A DNA stretch of 64,000 bases from a bacterium 1XD42-76 (GCA_009917545.1 QZDW01000010.1:1-64000), one strand, 5' to 3'; shown: positions 7,672-19,292, counted from the stretch's first letter. Program-made: numbers and translations. Notes: generated by a model not told the origin, from the sequence alone.

Positions 7672-10600
7672 ATGAACCAGAGACAGAAGTCATTGTGGAG
7701 TTTGACCTATATTCTGATTCTTTTGGCGGCCATAATCATTTTATTTTACTGGTATGCCTCAGAAAACAATAAACGGATTGAATTACAAAATCGAACGTAC
7801 GCGGCAGATTCTGCGCTGCAGACGGCGAACCGGATTGATGATGAGTTCAGAAATGCCATGAACCGGATCAATACATATGCCTATTTTGTCGGTGAGAGCC
7901 TGTCCGAGCCGGTAGTTACGTCTCAGAGACTGAACGATATGGAGGAAAAGTCTTTATTTGACGCTTTCTGGTTTGTAGATGCAGAGACTGGGAGCCTGAT
8001 GGCAGACGGACAGACAGCAGACGTGTCGGACCGTGAATATTTTCAGAGCGGGCTGAGGGGCGAGAGCGGTATTTTTGCCACATTGAATTCCAGAGTCACA
8101 AATGAAGCTGTGGTAAGCTTTTATGCGCCTGTATATTACCAGGGAGATGTCCTTGGCGTGCTCCTTGGCGTGTATTCGGCGGATAAGTACTTGCAGCATA
8201 TCCTGTCAGCCAGCTATTTTGGGGAAGAAGCGGGGATGTACTTGTGCCTGTCGGACGGGACCGTAATCGCCAGCTCTACAGGAGAAAGCGACGGCAAAAA
8301 TCTTTTAGAGAATTTTCTTGCTGCCGGTATCATTGACGAGAAGATCTATACAGAAGCCAGTGCTATTTTTACAAATGCCGGAGAACAGACCTTTATCTGT
8401 GGCAAAAACAGCAAAGTAGATAATATCTGCGTGATTAATCTGGAGGGGAACGGGTTTGCTCTGGTACAGGCGTTTCCTAAACAGATTACACAGAACATGC
8501 TCATGAATGCCAACCGTACCGGAATCAAGCTGGAAGTGATGCTGATCGGTTTGTTCCTTCTCTACATTATTGCGTTAATCCTGCGCACGAGACAGGAAAA
8601 GAAGGTTCTGTCTCAGGAAAACCGTGAAATGAGCTATGTAATCGGAGGAATCAGCACGCTGTTTTCACGATTTGTCATGATTGATCTCGAGACAGATACA
8701 TATGAGTATCTGGTGGGAACGAGTCCGGAGCGCGGCGATCTTCTGCGAAAGGGCGGGTACAGGGATTTCATTAAATACCTCTGTTCTTTTTTGCCCGGGG
8801 AGGCACAGAAAAAGGAACTTGCCGGACAGCTTGACAGAGAAGTGGTGATCTCGCAACTGGGGGAAAGCAGCACGGATGTGCGTTATGAATATCAGGTGGA
8901 ACGGGAGGGCAGGGCCCAGTGGGAGCACATGAATGTCATCTGCCTGGAGAGAAAAGAGGGCCGTGCAAGTAAGATTCTGTTTATCCGGCAGAATATTACG
9001 GAATTAAAGGAAAAGGAGCTGCGTATCCAGGCCGAAATCTCTGTCGCCAACCGTAAGGAAAGACAGTACCGGATTGCGATTACTTCCAACTCTATCTGTA
9101 CCTATGAATTTAATCTGACCCGCGACCAGGTAGACCATGATATTATCCGCCTGATGCCGGACGGAAAAAGGCTGTCCATGCTTGATGTCGCAGGGCTGAA
9201 TCCGCCCTGCAGAGCCTCCGAGTGGTTTGAGCGGTGTAAACGATTTATTCCCGAAGAATCTCTGGAAGCCTATACGAGCTGTCTGAATGTGGAATTTCTG
9301 AAAGAATGTTTTCAGCGCGGGGATGCGGAGGTGAATACGGAGTATTGGAGCGAGAGTACGGATGGCAGCCGTATGTGCGTCCGCCAGTCATTTATCATGA
9401 CCCGCGAGGACGAGACAGGGGATATCGTGGTCATGGTTGTGACAAAGGATATCACAGAGCAGGTCAGACAGCAGACAGAGCAGACAACAGCTCTCAAGGA
9501 GGCGCTACTGCAGGCGCAGCATGCGAACAGTGCCAAAACGACGTTTTTGTCCAATATGTCCCATGACATCCGCACACCAATGAATGCGATTATTGGGTTT
9601 ACAACGATTGCGGTCAGCCATATTGATAACCGGGAACAGGTAAAAGACTGTCTCCAGAAGGTGCTTGCTTCCAGCAACCACTTGTTAAGCCTGATTAATG
9701 ATATCCTTGATATGAGCCGGATTGAGAGCGGCAAGGTACAAATTAAGGAACAGGAATGCAATATTTCTGAGATGATGCACAATCTGGTGAATATCATCCA
9801 GCCGCAGGTGAAGGCAAAACAGCTTGAGCTGTTTATCGACACATTTGATGTCACGAATGAGGATATCATTGCCGATTCCCTGAAGCTGAACCAGGTATTT
9901 GTCAACCTGATGAGCAACGCTGTAAAATACACGCCGGCCGGAGGAATCATTACCTTCCGGATCAAGCAAAAAACGACCTTCCGCCGGGGGTACGGGGATT
10001 ATACCTTTATCGTCAAGGATAACGGAATCGGCATGGAGCAGGAGTTCGTGAAACATATTTTCGAGCCGTTTGAACGTGAGGCAAGCACGACGCAGAGCGG
10101 AGTCCAGGGTACAGGACTCGGTATGGCGATTACCAAGAATATCATTGACATGATGGGTGGTACGATTGAAGTTCACAGCGAGAAGGGAAAAGGAAGCGAA
10201 TTTATCGTAGAGTTCAGTCTCAAACTCCAGGATTTGGAGAAGGGAACAGTGCAGATCAAGGAACTGGAAGGTCTGAGGGCGTTAGTGGTAGATGACGACT
10301 TTGATACGTGTGACAGTGTAAGCAAAATGCTTATGCAGATCGGGATGCGTGCCGAATGGACGACATCGGGGAGGGAGGCTGCCTACCGCGCCAAAAAAGC
10401 ACACGATGAAGGGGATTCCTACCACACCTACATTCTTGACTGGCAGATGCCGGAGACCAGCGGGATTGAGACAGCCAGAAGGATCCGCCGTGCTGTTGGG
10501 AATGAAGTGCCGATTATCATTTTAACGGCATATGACTGGACAGATATCGAGGAGGAGGCCAAGAGTGCAGGTATCACGGCATTCTGCGCAAAACCGCTCT

Positions 10601-11070
10601 TTATGTCGGATCTGAAATCCGCGCTGCTGGCAGCCAACCATTTAATTGAAAAGAACGAACAGGTGGCGGAATGGACATTGGCTGATTTCGGCGGTAAGCG
10701 TGTACTGCTCGTGGAAGATAATGAGCTGAACCGTGAGATTGCAGAGGCGATCTTGGAGGAGACCGGCTTCCTCGTGGAAGCAGCACCGGACGGAACCGAT
10801 GCCGTTGAAATGATGAAACGGGCAGAGGAGGGCTACTATGATGTAATCCTGATGGATGTGCAGATGCCGGTAATGAACGGTTACGAGGCCACCAGAGCGA
10901 TCCGTGCCCTGCACAGGGAGGATGTCAAGAAGCTGCCGATCATTGCCATGACAGCGAATGCGATGGATGAGGATAAGGAAGCCGCATTAAAGAGCGGAAT
11001 GAACGCCCATATCGCCAAGCCGATCAGTGTGGACTTTTTCATCTCCGTTCTGGCCCGGTTTTTAAAGTAA
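7672..11070 (+). CDS. hybrid sensor histidine kinase with two receiver domains
   Basis: 1132 residues, start behind GCGGAGG. Domains in order: membrane helix about 9-27, an extracytoplasmic Cache-type sensor to about 283, a second helix about 286-305, two PAS-like modules (about 320-600), and a HisKA with SNMSHDIRTPMNAI, phospho-acceptor His631. Next comes the ATPase with NLMSNAVKYT, DNGIGM and GTGLGMAI. Receiver 1 (about 870-985) has VVDDD and phospho-Asp923 in LDWQMPE; receiver 2 (about 1010-1130) has EDN and Asp1062 in LMDVQMPVMNG. There is no output domain and no separate regulator in the window, so the downstream target is unknown. The ligand is probably a small extracellular molecule. 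The stop codon lies within repeat R3. Confidence 0.92.
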   Translation: MNQRQKSLWSLTYILILLAAIIILFYWYASENNKRIELQNRTYAADSALQTANRIDDEFRNAMNRINTYAYFVGESLSEPVVTSQRLNDMEEKSLFDAFWFVDAETGSLMADGQTADVSDREYFQSGLRGESGIFATLNSRVTNEAVVSFYAPVYYQGDVLGVLLGVYSADKYLQHILSASYFGEEAGMYLCLSDGTVIASSTGESDGKNLLENFLAAGIIDEKIYTEASAIFTNAGEQTFICGKNSKVDNICVINLEGNGFALVQAFPKQITQNMLMNANRTGIKLEVMLIGLFLLYIIALILRTRQEKKVLSQENREMSYVIGGISTLFSRFVMIDLETDTYEYLVGTSPERGDLLRKGGYRDFIKYLCSFLPGEAQKKELAGQLDREVVISQLGESSTDVRYEYQVEREGRAQWEHMNVICLERKEGRASKILFIRQNITELKEKELRIQAEISVANRKERQYRIAITSNSICTYEFNLTRDQVDHDIIRLMPDGKRLSMLDVAGLNPPCRASEWFERCKRFIPEESLEAYTSCLNVEFLKECFQRGDAEVNTEYWSESTDGSRMCVRQSFIMTREDETGDIVVMVVTKDITEQVRQQTEQTTALKEALLQAQHANSAKTTFLSNMSHDIRTPMNAIIGFTTIAVSHIDNREQVKDCLQKVLASSNHLLSLINDILDMSRIESGKVQIKEQECNISEMMHNLVNIIQPQVKAKQLELFIDTFDVTNEDIIADSLKLNQVFVNLMSNAVKYTPAGGIITFRIKQKTTFRRGYGDYTFIVKDNGIGMEQEFVKHIFEPFEREASTTQSGVQGTGLGMAITKNIIDMMGGTIEVHSEKGKGSEFIVEFSLKLQDLEKGTVQIKELEGLRALVVDDDFDTCDSVSKMLMQIGMRAEWTTSGREAAYRAKKAHDEGDSYHTYILDWQMPETSGIETARRIRRAVGNEVPIIILTAYDWTDIEEEAKSAGITAFCAKPLFMSDLKSALLAANHLIEKNEQVAEWTLADFGGKRVLLVEDNELNREIAEAILEETGFLVEAAPDGTDAVEMMKRAEEGYYDVILMDVQMPVMNGYEATRAIRALHREDVKKLPIIAMTANAMDEDKEAALKSGMNAHIAKPISVDFFISVLARFLK

Positions 11071-11177
11071 GCCTCCATGCGCCCACAGGTGAGCGGCCGG
11101 AATGAATGAAAGAAGTCCAGGCGCATTGGGCATCCCTGAATTTATGCCGCCTGACGGCGGCGGGACTTTCAGAGTAA
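11066..11177 (+). repeat. dispersed repeat copy R3
   Basis: Full-length copy whose left AGTAA contains the kinase stop codon (11068-11070). ATGCGCC and GGCGCAT, GAATGAAAG and CTTTCA, and the GCCGCC-TGAC-GGCGGC hairpin are all intact. It lies between the kinase and the pheS promoter. Confidence 0.9.
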
Positions 11178-11200
11178 AAACAGAAAAGCTGATAAAAAGC

Positions 11201-11229
11201 TTGACTTTTTGGAACCCTGCGGTTAATAT
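11201..11229 (+). promoter_or_regulatory. pheST promoter
   Basis: TTGACT, a 17-base spacer, TAATAT. It lies just after repeat R3 and before the T-box leader. Confidence 0.8.
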
Positions 11230-11235
11230 GTTATG

Positions 11236-11487
11236 TATCAAAGAGAAAAAAGGCATGGAAGGTGCAAAAGATACCTGTTTTCCGACAGAGAAGGGACGTC
11301 ATCGGCTGGAAGCGTTCCAGGTTCAGACAGGAGATCAAATTTCACACCGGAGCTGCACGGCTGAACCTGTTTCGTAGGCCGTGACGTAGGCCGCGCGTTA
11401 TGCGGAGAAGAGTCTGCGATCAGCAGGAAGCAGGGTGGTACCGCGCGTTTTGTCGTCCCTAATACGATTGTATTAGGGACTTTTTTT
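11236..11487 (+). promoter_or_regulatory. T-box riboswitch (phenylalanine) with terminator
   Basis: The conserved T-box core AGGGTGGTACCGCG is at 11432-11445. It is followed by an intrinsic terminator: GTCCCTAATAC (11455-11465) pairs with GTATTAGGGAC (11470-11480), then seven T. Uncharged tRNA should stabilise the antiterminator and allow pheST expression. A TTC codon at 11341-11343, in an AAATTTCACA context on the 3' side of stem I, is the likely Phe specifier (inferred from position and from the downstream genes). Confidence 0.92.
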
Positions 11488-11603
11488 GTAGAACAAAAAC
11501 CTCCGGATGGCCGGAGCGTCGTGCCGCCGTCCGGCATTTACGTGCAGAATCAAAGAAAATGAAGAAAAGCATACCAAAAGGTATGTACAAAATGGAGGAA
11601 GCG

Positions 11604-12623
11604 ATGAAAGAGCAGTTGGAAAAAATTAAGTCAGAGGCGCTTGCAAGGATTGATGCCTCTGATGCACTGGAAAAGCTGAATGATATCCGCGTGGCATATC
11701 TGGGGAAAAAAGGCGAGCTGACGAGCGTATTAAAGAGTATGAAGGACGTAGCCCCGGAGGACAGGCCGAAGGTAGGCCAGATGGTGAATGATGTGCGTGC
11801 ACAGATTGAGGCAAAGCTTGAGGAGACGAAGCAGGCACTTGCAAAGAGAGCACGTGAGGAGCAGATGAAGCGTGAGGTCATTGACGTGACGCTTCCGGCC
11901 AAAAAGGCAGTGACAGGCCACAGCCATCCGAACACGATTGCCTTAAAAGAGGTAGAGCGTATTTTCGTGGGCATGGGCTACGAGGTGGTTGAGGGGCCGG
12001 AGGTTGAATACGATGTATATAATTTCGAGAAGTTAAATATCCCCAAGGGCCATCCGGCCAGAGACGAGCAGGACACATTCTATATCAGTGATACCATCCT
12101 GCTCCGCAGCCAGACTTCCCCGGTGCAGGTGAGGACGATGGAGACGAGAAAGCCGCCGATCCGGATGATTGCTCCGGGACGTGTATTCCGTTCAGATGAG
12201 GTAGACGCGACCCATTCCCCTTCCTTCCACCAGATCGAAGGGCTGGTGATTGATAAGAATATTACGCTGGCGGATCTGAAAGGGACGCTGGCCGAATTCG
12301 CCAGAGAGCTGTTCGGTGAGGACACGAAGGTCAAGTTCCGCCCGCATCATTTCCCGTTCACGGAACCGAGTGCCGAGGTGGATGTGAGCTGCTTTAAATG
12401 CGGAGGCAAGGGCTGCCGGTTCTGTAAAGGCTCCGGCTGGATTGAGATCTTAGGATGCGGTATGGTACATCCGCACGTTCTGGAGATGTGCGGCATAGAC
12501 CCGGAGGAGTATTCCGGCTTTGCCTTTGGCGTGGGACTCGAGCGTATCGCCCTGTTAAAATATGAGATTGACGATATGAGACTCCTGTATGAGAATGATA
12601 TCCGTTTCCTGAAACAGTTTTAG
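11604..12623 (+). CDS. pheS: phenylalanyl-tRNA synthetase alpha subunit
   Basis: 339 residues, the usual length. The start at 11604 follows GGAGGAAGCG; an in-frame ATG at 11559 is rejected because it lacks a site. The N-terminal coiled coil (about 1-90) binds tRNA. The class II core has HPNTIALKEVERIFVGMGYE, motif 2 GRVFRSDEVDATHSPSFHQI, and motif 3 FGVGLERIALLKY. An FKCGGKGCRFCKGSGW stretch is a cysteine-rich insert typical of clostridial PheS. It acts as an alpha2beta2 tetramer with PheT downstream. Confidence 0.97.
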   Translation: MKEQLEKIKSEALARIDASDALEKLNDIRVAYLGKKGELTSVLKSMKDVAPEDRPKVGQMVNDVRAQIEAKLEETKQALAKRAREEQMKREVIDVTLPAKKAVTGHSHPNTIALKEVERIFVGMGYEVVEGPEVEYDVYNFEKLNIPKGHPARDEQDTFYISDTILLRSQTSPVQVRTMETRKPPIRMIAPGRVFRSDEVDATHSPSFHQIEGLVIDKNITLADLKGTLAEFARELFGEDTKVKFRPHHFPFTEPSAEVDVSCFKCGGKGCRFCKGSGWIEILGCGMVHPHVLEMCGIDPEEYSGFAFGVGLERIALLKYEIDDMRLLYENDIRFLKQF

Positions 12624-12640
12624 GAAAACAGGAGGAACCG

Positions 12641-12723
12641 CTTTTGCATCGAATCTGCGCAGCATCAACCGGCCGCAGTTTCACCGGTTTTGATTCGGTG
12701 AAATGGATGCAGGGGCAAAACGC
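12641..12723 (+). other. branched inverted repeat between pheS and pheT
   Basis: The 163-base gap holds TTTCACCG (12679-12686) pairing with CGGTGAAA (12696-12703), a CTGCGCAG palindrome, and outer GCATC/GATGC and TTTTGC/GCAAAA arms. A cloverleaf-like fold is possible. There is no T-run, so it does not look like a terminator; it could tune the pheS/pheT ratio or be a decayed repeat. Confidence 0.45.
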
Positions 12724-12786
12724 AGAGAGAAGCAGGAAACAAGATTTGCATAGAACAGACAGATTAGCAGATGGGAGAAATCGAAT

Positions 12787-15207
12787 ATGAACACAGCATT
12801 ATCCTGGATAAAAGCATATGTTCCCGATTTGGATGTGACGGCGCAGGAGTATACGGACGCCATGACGCTCACGGGAACGAAGGTAGAGGGCTTCGAATGC
12901 CTTGATAAAAATCTGGAAAAAATTGTCGTCGGACAGATTGTTTCGATTGAGAGACACCCGGACGCGGATAAACTGATCGTATGCCAGGTGGATATCGGCA
13001 AAGAGACGATTCAGATCGTGACCGGAGCGCCTAATGTGAAGGCGGGCGACAAGATTCCTGTTGTATTAGACGGCGGAAAGGTGGCTGGAGGCCATGACGG
13101 CGGGCCGCTTCCGGAGGATGGGATCCGTATCAAAAAGGGCAAGCTCCGCGGAATTGATTCCAATGGCATGATGTGCTCCATCGAAGAGCTGGGTTCGGAC
13201 CGGAACATGTATCCGGACGCGCCGGAACTGGGAATTTATATCCTGCCTGAGGATACGCCGGTTGGGGCTGATGCCATTGAGGTGCTGGGACTTCATGATG
13301 TGGTATTCGAGTACGAGATCACATCCAATCGTGTAGACTGCTACAGCGTGCTCGGTATCGCGCGTGAAGCAGCGGCCACCTTTAACAAAACATTCCATCC
13401 TCCGGTGATCGAACCATCCGGAAATGACGAGGACATCAATGATTATCTGAAAATTTCTGTCGAGGATACCAGTCTCTGCAAGCGCTACTGTGCGAGAATG
13501 GTGAAAAATATCCGCCTGGCCCCGTCACCGCAGTGGATGCAGCGCCGTCTGGCAGCCTCCGGCATCCGCCCGATCAACAATATCGTTGATATTACGAACT
13601 ATATTATGGAAGAATACGGCCAGCCGATGCATGCTTTTGACTACGATTTGCTGGCCGGTCATGAGATCATCGTCAAATGTGCGAAAGACGGTGATACATT
13701 CCAGACACTGGACGGGCAGTTGAGGAAGCTGGACCATACGGTTCTGATGATTAACGACGGCGAGAAGGAAGTCGGCGTTGCGGGAATCATGGGCGGAGAG
13801 AACTCCAAGATCACAGATGACGTTAAGACGATGGTATTTGAGTGCGCTACATTTGACGGAACGAATATCCGCCTGTCTGCCAAGAAGCTGGGCCTTCGTA
13901 CCGATGCTTCCGGAAAATATGAGAAAGGTCTGGATCCCAATATTGCCGAGGAAGCAGTAAACCGTGCCTGTCAGCTTGTCGAGGAGCTGGGCGCCGGAGA
14001 GGTGGTTGGCGGCATGATCGACATTTACCCGGTAAAGGCAGAGGAATCGCGCGTGAAATTCGAGCCGCAGAAGATTAACCGTCTTTTAGGTACTGAGATT
14101 GCGCCGGAGACGATGCTGGAATATTTTAAGCGTATTGACCTTTCCTATGACGAGACGGCTTCTGAAGTAGTTGTCCCGACCTGGCGCCAGGATATCCACT
14201 GCATGGCCGATCTGGCTGAGGAAGCAGCCCGTTTCTACGGTTATGACAAGATCGGAACAACACTCCCGACCGGGGAAGCCACGACAGGAAAGCTTTCCTA
14301 TAAGCTCAGGATTGAGGAGGCAGCGCGCGAAGTGGCAGAATACTGTGGTTTCTCCCAGGGAATGACCTATTCCTTCGAGAGCCCAAAGGTGTACGACCGT
14401 CTGAATATCCCCGGGGAGGATGCGATACGGGATGCGATTGTGATCTCTAATCCGCTGGGCGAAGATTTCAGCATTATGCGTACACTGCCCCTGAACGGGA
14501 TACTGACGTCGCTGGCAACCAATTATAATAGAAGAAACAAAAATGTACGACTCTATGAAATGGCGAATGTCTATCTGCCTGAGAGCCTGCCGCTTACCAA
14601 GCTTCCGGATGAGCGCCTGCAGTTTACGCTGGGCTTTTACGGGGACGGTGATTTTTATACCATGAAGGGCGTGGTGGAAGAATTCCTCGACAAAGTAGGG
14701 ATGTACAAACGGCCACACTACGCTGCAGAGGTCAAAAAGCCGTTCCTTCATCCGGGAAGACAGGCAGAGATCGCCTATGAAGGCAGATGTATCGGTTATC
14801 TCGGTGAGGTTCACCCGGATGTGCTGGACAATTATAAAATCGGTGAAAAAGCATATGTGGCTGTACTCGACATGCCTTCCGTGATTCCGTTCACATCCTT
14901 TGACCGCAAATATACCGGTATTGCGAAATATCCTGCTGTTACCCGCGATCTGAGCATGGTGGTGCCAAAGGAAATTCCGGTCGGGGAGATCGAGGAGATG
15001 ATTGAGCAGCGCGGAGGGAAAATCCTTGAGGGATATGAGCTGTTCGACCTTTACGAGGGCTCTCAGATCCTTGCAGGGTTTAAGTCCGTTGCCTATTCCA
15101 TCACTTTCCGGGCCCAGGATCACACATTGGAGGAGAAGGAAGTGACCGGTGTCATGAATAAGCTGTTAAACGGCTTAAAGGGCATGGGAATCGAGCTTCG
15201 CGCATAA
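12787..15207 (+). CDS. pheT: phenylalanyl-tRNA synthetase beta subunit
   Basis: 806 residues, normal size. The order is an OB-fold tRNA-binding domain near the N-terminus (VVGQIVSIERHPDADKLIVC), B3/B4 editing domains (IRPINNIVDITNYIMEEYGQ, then PMHAFD), a B5 domain, a catalytic-like core, and the C-terminal anticodon-binding FDX-ACB domain (YPAVTRDLSMVV). It partners PheS and shares its T-box transcript. A modest GGGAG site precedes the ATG. Confidence 0.97.
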   Translation: MNTALSWIKAYVPDLDVTAQEYTDAMTLTGTKVEGFECLDKNLEKIVVGQIVSIERHPDADKLIVCQVDIGKETIQIVTGAPNVKAGDKIPVVLDGGKVAGGHDGGPLPEDGIRIKKGKLRGIDSNGMMCSIEELGSDRNMYPDAPELGIYILPEDTPVGADAIEVLGLHDVVFEYEITSNRVDCYSVLGIAREAAATFNKTFHPPVIEPSGNDEDINDYLKISVEDTSLCKRYCARMVKNIRLAPSPQWMQRRLAASGIRPINNIVDITNYIMEEYGQPMHAFDYDLLAGHEIIVKCAKDGDTFQTLDGQLRKLDHTVLMINDGEKEVGVAGIMGGENSKITDDVKTMVFECATFDGTNIRLSAKKLGLRTDASGKYEKGLDPNIAEEAVNRACQLVEELGAGEVVGGMIDIYPVKAEESRVKFEPQKINRLLGTEIAPETMLEYFKRIDLSYDETASEVVVPTWRQDIHCMADLAEEAARFYGYDKIGTTLPTGEATTGKLSYKLRIEEAAREVAEYCGFSQGMTYSFESPKVYDRLNIPGEDAIRDAIVISNPLGEDFSIMRTLPLNGILTSLATNYNRRNKNVRLYEMANVYLPESLPLTKLPDERLQFTLGFYGDGDFYTMKGVVEEFLDKVGMYKRPHYAAEVKKPFLHPGRQAEIAYEGRCIGYLGEVHPDVLDNYKIGEKAYVAVLDMPSVIPFTSFDRKYTGIAKYPAVTRDLSMVVPKEIPVGEIEEMIEQRGGKILEGYELFDLYEGSQILAGFKSVAYSITFRAQDHTLEEKEVTGVMNKLLNGLKGMGIELRA

Positions 15208-15220
15208 GAATTTAGAAAAC

Positions 15221-16640
<1,420 letters not shown>

Positions 16641-16732
16641 CAGTGAAAGGGTATTCGGCCCTGTTTTCGCATATTCAGCGCCGGAGTGCTGAATTTCCGC
16701 AGGAACCGACCGGTCTGTGATGGAAATAGTGG

Positions 16733-16761
16733 TTGTATTTCCGCGGATTGTGTGATATGAT
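16733..16761 (+). promoter_or_regulatory. secG promoter
   Basis: TTGTAT, a 17-base spacer, TATGAT, 30 bases before the secG start. Confidence 0.7.
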
Positions 16762-16791
16762 AACTGTGCTTGTAAACAGGAGGTGTGAGAA

Positions 16792-17025
16792 ATGCTCAGA
16801 ATTATATTGACGATTGTATTCGTTATCTTGTGTATCGCAATGACGGTTATCGTATTGATGCAGGAGGGTAAATCAGCCGGACTTGGCGCGATCAGCGGAG
16901 CGGCTGAGAGCTATTGGGGCAGGAATAAAGGACGTTCTATGGAAGGTAAGCTGGAGAAGTTCACGAAGCTTGCTGCGGTTTTGATTTTTATTCTGGCACT
17001 TGTTTTAAACCTGAAAGTACTCTAA
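16792..17025 (+). CDS. secG: preprotein translocase subunit SecG
   Basis: 77 residues with two hydrophobic helices (about 1-20 and 57-75) joined by a polar loop with the SecG hallmark LMQEGKSAGLGAISGA. It associates with SecYE in the membrane and aids SecA-driven export. Strong AGGAGG site. It has its own promoter and terminator, so it appears to be a single-gene unit. Confidence 0.95.
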   Translation: MLRIILTIVFVILCIAMTVIVLMQEGKSAGLGAISGAAESYWGRNKGRSMEGKLEKFTKLAAVLIFILALVLNLKVL

Positions 17026-17033
17026 GATAACAG

Positions 17034-17066
17034 ACACTCTTGCGTGCATGTGCAAGGGTGTTTTTT
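17034..17066 (+). terminator. intrinsic terminator after secG
   Basis: ACACTCTTGC (17034-17043) pairs with GCAAGGGTGT (17052-17061), then six T. No clear promoter follows before rnr, so rnr may depend on read-through. Confidence 0.85.
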
Positions 17067-17129
17067 GTACTTGAGCAGGTAAAAGGGCTGCCACAGAAGG
17101 TTTGTACCTCTTCTGCTGAAAGGAGACGG

Positions 17130-19280
17130 ATGGAAGAAAATTTGATGACAGAGCGGAAAGAGATGATTCTTTCCCTGATGAATGAGGCAGAATATGTGCC
17201 TATGAAGATAAAGGAGCTGGCGGCTCTTATGGATATTCCCAGGGAGCGGCGGGAGGACCTTGCCGCGGTCCTGGATGCACTAATAGAGGAAGGGAAAATC
17301 GCGGTTTCCAAGAAAGGAAAATATAAAAAGGCGGAAGCTGTGTCAGCTGCAGGCGTGTTTTGCGCCCATCCCCGCGGGTTTGGATTCGTCGCCGTCGAGG
17401 GACAGGAAGAAGATGTATTCGTGCCGCCCGACCGGATCAAAGACGCGATGGACGGGGATACCGTGCAGATTAAGATTGTTCCGGCAAAGGGCGTACGCCG
17501 CGCTGAGGCAGAGATTACCAAAGTCATAACGCGTGCGAATCAGACAGTGATCGGCACATTTGAGAAAAACAAACGGTTTGGGTTCGTGATTCCGGACAAC
17601 CCCCGGCTTCTTTTTGACATCTTTATCCCGGAAGGAAAGGAGAAGGGAGCTGTCTCAGGCCATAAGGTAGTGGTAAAGCTCACCTCCTTTGGCGGGAAAG
17701 ATAAGAATCCCGAAGGCAGGGTTTCCGAGATTTTGGGTCATGTAAATGATCCCGGAGTCGATATTTTGTCCATCGTGCGCGCATACGGCCTGCCGGAGGG
17801 ATACCCGGACGAAGTACTTTCTGAGGCTTCTGCCTGTCCGGAGGAGCTTTCAGAAGCGGGAATCAGTGAGGAGATTCGCGAAGGCCGGTCGGATCTGCGT
17901 GATCTTTTGATGGTAACGATCGACGGGGAGGACGCAAAGGATCTGGATGATGCAGTCAGCCTGTCAAAAGAGATTCTGGATGGCCGGATGATCTACCATT
18001 TGGGCGTACACATTGCAGATGTATCGCATTATGTCAGGGAAGGAAGTGCGCTTGACAAAGAGGCAAGGGAGCGCGGCACGAGTGTTTATCTGGTAGACCG
18101 TGTGATTCCCATGCTGCCGCACCGGCTGTCGAATGGCATCTGCTCGCTGAACGAAGGGCATGACCGTCTGGCACTGAGCTGCCTGATGGATATTGACGAA
18201 AAGGGGACGATTGTCAGCCACAGGATCTGCGAATCCGTCGTGAACGTTGACCGCAGGATGACGTATACAGCAGTGAACGCCGTGCTGGAAGAGGAAACAT
18301 TTCCTGAAGAATACCTGGAATTTGTTCCCATGCTGCGCCAGATGGAGGAGGCGGCCAATATCCTCAGAAAAAAGCGTATGGCACGCGGCGCGGTGGACTT
18401 TGATTTTCCGGAATGTAAGATCATACTCGATGAAAAGGGCAGGCCGAGAGAAATCCGCCCCTATGAGCGCAACAGGGCCACGAGACTGATTGAGGATTTC
18501 ATGCTGGCAGCCAATGAGACTGTTGCCGAGGACTATTACTGGCAGCAGCTCCCATTTCTCTACCGGACACATGACAAGCCGGACGAGGAAAAGATACGGC
18601 AGTTCGGAATCCTGATTCACAATTTCGGATATTCGATTCATTTAAAAAACGGCGAGCTGCACCCGAAGGAAATGCAGAAGCTTTTGGGCCGGGTGTCAGA
18701 CACTCCGGAGGAGGCACTGCTCTCAAGGCTTGCCCTGCGCTCGATGAAACAGGCAAAATATACGACGGACTGCACCGGCCATTTCGGCCTGGCTGCAAAC
18801 TATTATACGCATTTTACCTCTCCGATCCGCCGTTATCCGGATCTGCAGATTCATCGGATTATCAAGGAAAATCTTTGCGGCGGACTGGGAAAAAAGCGGA
18901 TTGCCCACTACGAAAAAATCCTTGGAGAGGTGGCGGCATGGTCGTCAGCCAGGGAGCGTCTGGCCGATGAGGCTGAACGGGAGACGGATAAGGCCAAAAA
19001 AGTGCAGTATATGGAACACCGTATTGGCAGGGAGTACGACGGTGTGATCTCCGGGGTCACGAATTACGGATTTTATGTGGAGCTTCCGAATACAGTAGAA
19101 GGAATGGTACGCGTGAGTGAACTGGACAGTGATTACTATGTGTTTGACGAAGCGCGGTATGAGCTGCGGGGAGAGCGGACGGGAAAATGCTTTAAACTGG
19201 GTCAGAACATTCGCATACAGGTCATTGCGGCGGACCGCTATATGAAAATGATTGATTTTCTGCCTGTGAGGGAACTGTGA
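17130..19280 (+). CDS. rnr: ribonuclease R
   Basis: 716 residues. Start at 17130 behind AAAGGAGACGG; the longer frame from 17040 begins inside the terminator hairpin and is rejected. An N-terminal winged-helix (about 10-65) leads into two cold-shock domains, then the RNB catalytic core with DGEDAKDLDDAVSL (Mg2+-binding Asp cluster) and TSPIRRYPDLQIHR. The C-terminal S1 domain is GREYDGVISGVTNYGFYVEL. It is a processive 3'-5' exonuclease for structured RNA and works with SmpB-tmRNA on nonstop messages; here it lies directly upstream of smpB and ssrA, as in many Firmicutes. Confidence 0.97.
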   Translation: MEENLMTERKEMILSLMNEAEYVPMKIKELAALMDIPRERREDLAAVLDALIEEGKIAVSKKGKYKKAEAVSAAGVFCAHPRGFGFVAVEGQEEDVFVPPDRIKDAMDGDTVQIKIVPAKGVRRAEAEITKVITRANQTVIGTFEKNKRFGFVIPDNPRLLFDIFIPEGKEKGAVSGHKVVVKLTSFGGKDKNPEGRVSEILGHVNDPGVDILSIVRAYGLPEGYPDEVLSEASACPEELSEAGISEEIREGRSDLRDLLMVTIDGEDAKDLDDAVSLSKEILDGRMIYHLGVHIADVSHYVREGSALDKEARERGTSVYLVDRVIPMLPHRLSNGICSLNEGHDRLALSCLMDIDEKGTIVSHRICESVVNVDRRMTYTAVNAVLEEETFPEEYLEFVPMLRQMEEAANILRKKRMARGAVDFDFPECKIILDEKGRPREIRPYERNRATRLIEDFMLAANETVAEDYYWQQLPFLYRTHDKPDEEKIRQFGILIHNFGYSIHLKNGELHPKEMQKLLGRVSDTPEEALLSRLALRSMKQAKYTTDCTGHFGLAANYYTHFTSPIRRYPDLQIHRIIKENLCGGLGKKRIAHYEKILGEVAAWSSARERLADEAERETDKAKKVQYMEHRIGREYDGVISGVTNYGFYVELPNTVEGMVRVSELDSDYYVFDEARYELRGERTGKCFKLGQNIRIQVIAADRYMKMIDFLPVREL

Positions 19281-19292
19281 CGGAGGAAAAAG

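Noticed and set aside
11102-11377. Short ORF reading NERSPGALGIPEFMPPDGGG
   Set aside because: It is the dispersed repeat R3 plus T-box leader read as protein; the same GIPEFMPPDGGG peptide recurs wherever the repeat occurs, so it is an artefact.
12641-12723. tRNA-like element between pheS and pheT
   Set aside because: The fold is branched but lacks a T-loop TTCGA and an acceptor stem of tRNA geometry.
14086-15123. 345-codon minus-strand open frame
   Set aside because: It lies opposite pheT with no start signal; a shadow frame.
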